A DNA stretch of 5,379 nucleotides from JAZLGI01 sp045616225 (GTDB taxonomy: Bacteria > Spirochaetota > Spirochaetia > Sphaerochaetales > Sphaerochaetaceae). The stretch spans positions 1-5,379 of the forward strand of contig JAZLGI010000105.1 of assembly GCA_045616225.1 (NCBI GenBank), in the 5' to 3' direction. Position numbers and translations under genes: made by a program. Below the pieces are notes generated by a model. It made no database searches, was not told the origin of the DNA, and saw nothing but the letters and a program-made list of their open reading frames with translations. This document shows positions 1 to 2,652 of the stretch, piece by piece. Numbering within the stretch: position 1 is the stretch's first letter; each line of letters opens with the position of its first letter.

Positions 1-151
1 CGTCATGGGTGCGGTTCAGCCAAGTATTAAAGTTTCTCAATTGGTTGATGTTGAATATTCAGTAACTACCAATAAAAAGGAACAGAATAAAATTGGAGAT
101 TTTTTTCTTAATCTTGATACTCTTATCACTCTTCATCAGCGCAAGCAATAA
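1..151 (+). CDS. hsdS: Type I restriction-modification specificity subunit HsdS, 3' end only
   Basis: This is the C-terminal end of the DNA-recognition subunit of a type I restriction-modification enzyme, which tells the HsdM methylase and HsdR nuclease which sequence to act on. The frame is open from base 2 to the TAA at 149-151 and gives 49 residues; the 5' part lies outside the window. The segment GAVQPSIKVSQL is typical of the end of a target recognition domain. It is followed by a helical stretch with EQNKIGDFFLNLDTLITLHQRK, the conserved repeat found after each recognition domain in HsdS proteins. The protein ends abruptly as HQRKQ, with a tail of only one residue after the conserved motif, as expected where a recombination site lies at the gene end. 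This copy is the one probably expressed, since the recombinase follows it closely on the same strand. The hsdM and hsdR genes would be expected further left, but I cannot see them. Confidence 0.9.
   Translation, partial: VMGAVQPSIKVSQLVDVEYSVTTNKKEQNKIGDFFLNLDTLITLHQRKQ
113..145 (+). repeat. 33-bp hsdS repeat, copy 1 (encodes LDTLITLHQRK)
   Basis: This is the single + strand copy of a 33-base sequence found twice more on the - strand (1094-1126 and 1658-1690). It begins CTTGATACTC and ends CATCAGCGCAAG. It differs from copy 2 at two bases and from copy 3 at two bases, and all the differences are at third codon positions and silent. It encodes L-D-T-L-I-T-L-H-Q-R-K in the same codon phase as the other copies. 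It forms an inverted pair with each of the others and is a candidate crossover site for the neighbouring recombinase. Confidence 0.85.
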
Positions 152-155
152 GGAG
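150..155 (+). promoter_or_regulatory. Ribosome binding site of the recombinase, overlapping the hsdS stop
   Basis: The sequence AAGGAG sits 5 bases before the ATG at 161 and shares its first two bases with the TAA stop of hsdS. This fixes the recombinase start. It also suggests that the two genes share a transcript, with possible translational coupling. No separate promoter is visible between them. Confidence 0.8.
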
Positions 156-160
156 CTTAT

Positions 161-1087
161 ATGTTACAAACATCAAAAAAGAACGAATATTTTTATGCTT
201 ATTATTTGAAGTGGATCAAAGTATATAAGGAAGGTGCAGTCAGGAAAGTAACCATGAACAAATACTACATGACACAATCCTGGCTTCAAAAGCTGATGCC
301 AAAAGTCAAATTATGTGATTTTACAAGAGTAAAATATCAACAATTGTTAAATGACTATGCGGAGCTGCATGAAAGGCAAACTACAATGGATTTTCATCAT
401 CAGTTGAAGGGTGCAATAATGGATGCCGTGGATGAAGGATTAATCCCAAAGGATCCAACACGAAAAGCCATTATTAAGGGGAAAACTCCTGCACCAAAAA
501 AGATAAAGTATTTAAACCAATTTGAATTACATACTTTGCTTACCCATCTTACTTTGGATAAGGGTATCAATTGGGATTGGTTGATTCTCCTGATTGCAAA
601 AACGGGTATGAGATTTTCCGAAGCACTGGCTATAACCCCTAAAGATTTTGATTTTGGACATCAAACCTTGTCTATTAGTAAAACTTGGGATTATAAGGGC
701 AATACTGGATTCTTGCCAACCAAGAATAATTCATCTGTCAGGAAGATAAAAATTGATTGGCAAATAGTTGTTCAGTTTTCAGATCTGGTCAAAGAGCTAC
801 CGGAGAACGAACCAATTTTTGTCCACAACCGGATGTATAATTCAACTGCGAATTCCGTTCTTGCTAGGCATTGTAGGGCTGTTGGGGTTCCAGAAATTAC
901 AATACATGGTTTAAGGCATACACATGCTTCACTTCTTCTTTTTGCAGGAGTGTCAATTGCAAGCGTTGCAAAGCGTCTCGGACATGCAAGTATGAACACA
1001 ACACAGAAAACATATTTGCATATAATTCAGGAGTTGGAAAACCAAGATATTGACCTTGTCATGAGGTCTTTATCTGGGCTGTGTTAA
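161..1087 (+). CDS. Tyrosine recombinase/integrase, likely the hsdS inversion enzyme
   Basis: This is a complete site-specific recombinase of the phage integrase family, 308 residues. Residues about 8-107 form the N-terminal DNA-binding (SAM-like, core-binding) domain. The catalytic domain runs from about residue 115 to the end. All expected active-site residues can be seen: Arg151 in TGMRFSEAL, a candidate Lys188 in the beta-hairpin (PTKNNSS), His249 and Arg252 in HGLRHTHAS, His275 in LGHAS, and the nucleophile Tyr285 in TYLHI. It should therefore be active. It lies 9 bases after hsdS on the same strand, with a good ribosome binding site, and faces two silent hsdS cassettes. Inverted copies of a 33-base hsdS repeat flank it closely. 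By analogy with recombinases beside invertible hsdS loci in streptococci and other bacteria, its likely job is to invert hsdS segments. Its last 18 bases overlap the tail of the opposing cassette. A phage or transposon integrase that happens to sit here is less likely, because no other mobile genes are visible. Confidence 0.9.
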   Translation: MLQTSKKNEYFYAYYLKWIKVYKEGAVRKVTMNKYYMTQSWLQKLMPKVKLCDFTRVKYQQLLNDYAELHERQTTMDFHHQLKGAIMDAVDEGLIPKDPTRKAIIKGKTPAPKKIKYLNQFELHTLLTHLTLDKGINWDWLILLIAKTGMRFSEALAITPKDFDFGHQTLSISKTWDYKGNTGFLPTKNNSSVRKIKIDWQIVVQFSDLVKELPENEPIFVHNRMYNSTANSVLARHCRAVGVPEITIHGLRHTHASLLLFAGVSIASVAKRLGHASMNTTQKTYLHIIQELENQDIDLVMRSLSGLC

Positions 1088-1633
1088 AATAGACTTGCGC
1101 TGATGAAGGGTGATAAGAGTGTCAAGTTGCTTGAAATACTGTCCGATTTTTCTTTGTTCATCCATATTCGGCATTGGAACAGATATTTGCATCATCCCAT
1201 TTTTTGAAATGTTGTACCTTGAAATCCCTTGTGCAAGAAGTATTATTTTTTTGCGAACTTCATCAGAACGGAGCATATATGCCATGTAGTATGGATCAAT
1301 TGTTTCTGTAGGACGGTATCCAAAGCAAAAGCTATTTAGGTATGTATTTTCACTATTTTCAAGCCAAATACAGGACATTCCTACTTCATCAGGAGTTTCT
1401 GAAGATGTTGTAAAAAATACATCTCCACGTTGAACTTGGTTTTGCTTATCATCAATTTCAACTGCCTCAGTTCTCGTTTTGTCTGCTACCGGATTAAGAA
1501 AAACATTCATATAAGTGACAAATCGTGCAGTCCCGTGACCGAAATCTTCTTTTGTTTTTCCTGACAATCCGGTATAAGTTGTTCCCATTTGTCCCAGTTT
1601 ACGCTGTTCCCAAGCAATTACTTTTTTTGCAAA
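1070..1633 (-). CDS. hsdS: Silent hsdS cassette A (one target recognition domain, no clear start)
   Basis: The open frame covers 187 codons plus the TAA at 1070-1072, directly after an in-frame TGA at 1634-1636. It starts FAKKVIAWEQRKLGQ, where AWEQRKLG is the usual entry to an HsdS recognition domain. A single TRD follows with YTGLSGKTKEDFGHG, FVTYMNVF, RGDVFFTTSSETPDEVG and YNISKNGMMQI. It closes with the helical repeat EQRKIGQYFKQLDTLITLHQRK and an eight-residue tail. The first ATG (1586-1588) lies inside the recognition domain entry and has no good ribosome binding site, so translation from there would give a 172-residue fragment lacking AWEQRKL. About half the length of a normal two-TRD HsdS is present. 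I infer a stored cassette that becomes expressed when recombination joins it to the + strand hsdS. The last 18 bases are antisense to the recombinase end. Similar TRDs are, from memory, widespread in Firmicutes HsdS proteins, which would fit horizontal exchange. Confidence 0.8.
   Translation of the reverse strand, partial: FAKKVIAWEQRKLGQMGTTYTGLSGKTKEDFGHGTARFVTYMNVFLNPVADKTRTEAVEIDDKQNQVQRGDVFFTTSSETPDEVGMSCIWLENSENTYLNSFCFGYRPTETIDPYYMAYMLRSDEVRKKIILLAQGISRYNISKNGMMQISVPMPNMDEQRKIGQYFKQLDTLITLHQRKSILTQPR
1094..1126 (-). repeat. 33-bp hsdS repeat, copy 2 (end of cassette A)
   Basis: This - strand copy encodes LDTLITLHQRK at the end of cassette A, in frame. It differs from copy 1 at two silent positions (GAC for GAT, ACC for ACT). 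It is inverted relative to copy 1, and the pair encloses the recombinase: only 6 bases separate the recombinase stop from this repeat. Confidence 0.85.
1596..1615 (-). repeat. 20-bp hsdS repeat at the head of cassette A (encodes AWEQRKL)
   Basis: Read on the - strand this is GCTTGGGAACAGCGTAAACT. It is identical over 20 bases to 2139-2158, at the head of cassette B, and in the same codon phase. The two copies start 543 bases (181 codons) apart. The flanking sequences differ between the copies. This is a candidate crossover site for swapping whole recognition domains. Confidence 0.8.
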
Positions 1634-2179
1634 TCAGAGTTCTGCATAAGATGAAAACTTACGCTGATGAAGGGTGATAAGAGTATCAAGGTTCTCAAAG
1701 AAACGTCCAATAGCTTTTTCTTCTGCTGGGTTTGGTACCATAGTTTCCAATTCCGAAAACTCGGTTTTGTTTACAATTTGCATGGTACCTGAAGCAGCCT
1801 GTTGTTTCATTTTATTTGACCATAATTCACTTTCTGAAAGAAGAAAATATGAGTTATGCTCTTTATACGGAGTCAAGGCATTAATCTGTTGGTTAAAGCT
1901 TCCTGGGGTTGTTAAAAGCGTGTTTTTTCCTATACTCGCAATACAAGTTACCAGTATTGAACCTGATGATACAACACGCGCAACAGACTGTCCTTTTCTA
2001 CTCAGTTTTCTTGGTGTTTCAGAAATATACCTCTCAGAAATATCAGTTGGTGTCACCCATGGAATTCCATCTTCTGAATAGTATTCATCATGCTGCGTAG
2101 AAGGAGTTGACCCCGTTACAATAGTCCCTAGTTCGCATAGTTTACGCTGTTCCCAAGCTGTTTTGGAATATAATACTTT
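1634..2179 (-). CDS. hsdS: Silent hsdS cassette B (one target recognition domain, no start codon)
   Basis: The open frame runs from just after a TAA (2180-2182) to the TGA at 1634-1636, 181 codons plus stop. It begins KVLYSKTAWEQRKLCELG and then holds a TRD with VTGSTPS, GIPWVTPTDISERYI, SILVTCIASIGKN, NQQINAL and SGTMQIVNKTEF. It ends with EEKAIGRFFENLDTLITLHQRK and the tail FSSYAEL. No ATG, GTG or TTG lies between the leading stop and AWEQRKL. The first usable codon is a GTG at 2054-2056, which would cut off the start of the recognition domain. I see no convincing promoter or ribosome binding site. Cassette A follows in the same frame straight after the TGA, so B plus A resembles a two-TRD HsdS interrupted by one stop. 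I favour stored silent cassettes. A degraded hsdS copy is the alternative. Confidence 0.75.
   Translation of the reverse strand, partial: KVLYSKTAWEQRKLCELGTIVTGSTPSTQHDEYYSEDGIPWVTPTDISERYISETPRKLSRKGQSVARVVSSGSILVTCIASIGKNTLLTTPGSFNQQINALTPYKEHNSYFLLSESELWSNKMKQQAASGTMQIVNKTEFSELETMVPNPAEEKAIGRFFENLDTLITLHQRKFSSYAEL
1658..1690 (-). repeat. 33-bp hsdS repeat, copy 3 (end of cassette B)
   Basis: This - strand copy encodes LDTLITLHQRK at the end of cassette B. Compared with copy 1 it has two silent changes (ACC for ACT, CGT for CGC). It is direct relative to copy 2, with start points 564 bases (188 codons) apart, and inverted relative to copy 1. Confidence 0.85.
2139..2158 (-). repeat. 20-bp hsdS repeat at the head of cassette B (encodes AWEQRKL)
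   Basis: This is identical to the 20-base sequence at 1596-1615 and in the same orientation and codon phase. It marks the outer border of the silent cassette array: 21 bases upstream (- strand) there is an in-frame TAA and the hsdS homology ends. Confidence 0.8.
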
Positions 2180-2187
2180 TTAACGAT

Positions 2188-2216
2188 TTGACACCATTAT
2201 TTGCTGTTCCTATTGT
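2188..2216 (+). promoter_or_regulatory. Possible sigma-70-type promoter for slyX
   Basis: A perfect TTGACA (-35 box, 2188-2193) is followed after 17 bases by TATTGT (2211-2216), which matches the -10 consensus at four of six positions. Transcription would start near 2222-2224 and leave a leader of about 125 bases before slyX. Chance matches are common in AT-rich DNA. A weaker alternative is TTGAAA at 2265-2270 with TACGAA at 2288-2293. Confidence 0.3.
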
Positions 2217-2284
2217 TTTGTTTAAGAAGGCTTAGTAGATAGCAGTTATTTCAAAACTCAGTTGTTGAAATATTACGAATAATT

Positions 2285-2299
2285 CTTTACGAAGTAAAG
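2285..2299. other. Short stem-loop in the slyX leader
   Basis: CTTTAC (2285-2290) and GTAAAG (2294-2299) can pair around a three-base GAA loop. The stem is only six pairs and AT-rich, with no T-run directly after it, so it does not look like a terminator. It lies 49 bases before the preferred slyX start. No function is evident, and nothing else recognisable lies in the gap 2217-2347. Confidence 0.3.
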
Positions 2300-2347
2300 G
2301 TTTATATATCTTTCACTAATAGGCTTTGTATCACGATGATAAGAATT

Positions 2348-2539
2348 ATGGATAAAGAATTACAGAAACTTGAAACGGATTTTGTCTATCTTCAGGATGA
2401 AGTCAGACAGCTTAACGAAATTGTCTCATCTCAAAGCACGATTATTTCAAAACTTGAAAAACAGATTGATTTTCTTGCAAAAAAAGTCGAAGAACTCGAT
2501 GTGGAGTCCCGTCCCAACCGCAAACCGCCCCACTATTGA
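2348..2539 (+). CDS. slyX: SlyX family small coiled-coil protein
   Basis: This encodes a 63-residue protein, charged and helical throughout. A leucine/isoleucine heptad-like pattern from about residue 5 to 50 (LQKLETDFVYLQDEV through LEKQIDFLAKKVEEL) predicts a coiled coil. It ends RKPPHY, matching the PPHY ending that marks the SlyX family, and its length is close to the roughly 70 residues usual there. The cellular role of SlyX is not established, despite its name and its neighbourhood to slyD in enterobacteria. It has no signal peptide or membrane segment, so it should be cytoplasmic. The start is uncertain: an in-frame ATG at 2336 would add MIRI. I chose 2348 because MDKELQKLE begins the helix as family members do, but neither ATG has a strong ribosome binding site. 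It converges on the PFOR gene and looks monocistronic. Confidence 0.75.
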   Translation: MDKELQKLETDFVYLQDEVRQLNEIVSSQSTIISKLEKQIDFLAKKVEELDVESRPNRKPPHY

Positions 2540-2595
2540 TTTTCAGATGATGTTCTGTTGAAGAGAAACCTGTACATAAGTACGGACAAATAGAA

Positions 2596-2625
2596 AAAAG
2601 GGACCGTTTTGCAACAGCCCCTTTT
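2596..2625. terminator. Bidirectional intrinsic terminator between slyX and PFOR
   Basis: AAAAGGG (2596-2602) pairs with CCCTTTT (2619-2625) around a 16-base loop that can form a further small GTT/AAC stem. On the + strand the hairpin ends in TTTTATTATTT. On the - strand it ends in CCCTTTTTT, using the A-run at 2594-2599. It sits 54 bases after the slyX stop and 27 bases beyond the PFOR stop, so it can serve both convergent genes. Confidence 0.75.
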
Positions 2626-2652
2626 ATTATTTCAGCTTAATTTCATTTAATC

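Larger units (their letters stand above)
113..2158. other. Predicted invertible hsdS shuffling locus
   Basis: This region gathers the hsdS end (+), the tyrosine recombinase (+), two silent cassettes (-) and five repeat copies in two families. The orientation allows inversion between the + strand hsdS and either cassette, and the shared codon phase means each product stays in frame. Exchange at the 33-base repeats alone changes only the short tails after HQRK. Exchange at the 20-base AWEQRKL repeats, using a copy expected in the unseen part of hsdS, would replace a whole recognition domain. Recombinase-driven hsdS inversion is established in streptococci and others. Its operation here is inference from the layout. 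Confidence 0.7.

Noticed and set aside
1586..1588. ATG as a true start of a stand-alone 172-residue HsdS fragment
   Set aside because: The conserved AWEQRKLGQ lies just upstream in the same frame and no properly spaced ribosome binding site precedes the ATG. I keep it only as a possible fallback.
1634..1636. TGA between cassettes as a recoded (selenocysteine or read-through) codon
   Set aside because: HsdS proteins have no known selenocysteine, no obvious recoding hairpin follows, and the first cassette lacks a start codon anyway, so read-through would not yield a full protein.
1674..2100. + strand open frames opposite cassette B
   Set aside because: They lie antisense to a frame with clear HsdS motifs, show no family resemblance and have no ribosome binding sites.
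113..2158. The repeats as a CRISPR array
   Set aside because: There are only two or three copies per family, with spacings of several hundred bases, mixed orientation, and location inside coding sequence.
2167..2175. AT-rich TATTATATT on the - strand as a promoter for the cassettes
   Set aside because: No acceptable -35 box lies 16-18 bases upstream, and no ribosome binding site or start codon follows.
2570..2585. CTGTAC-ATAA-GTACGG inverted repeat after slyX
   Set aside because: It has a short stem with a wobble pair and no T-run. It may be chance, and the better hairpin at 2596-2625 explains termination.
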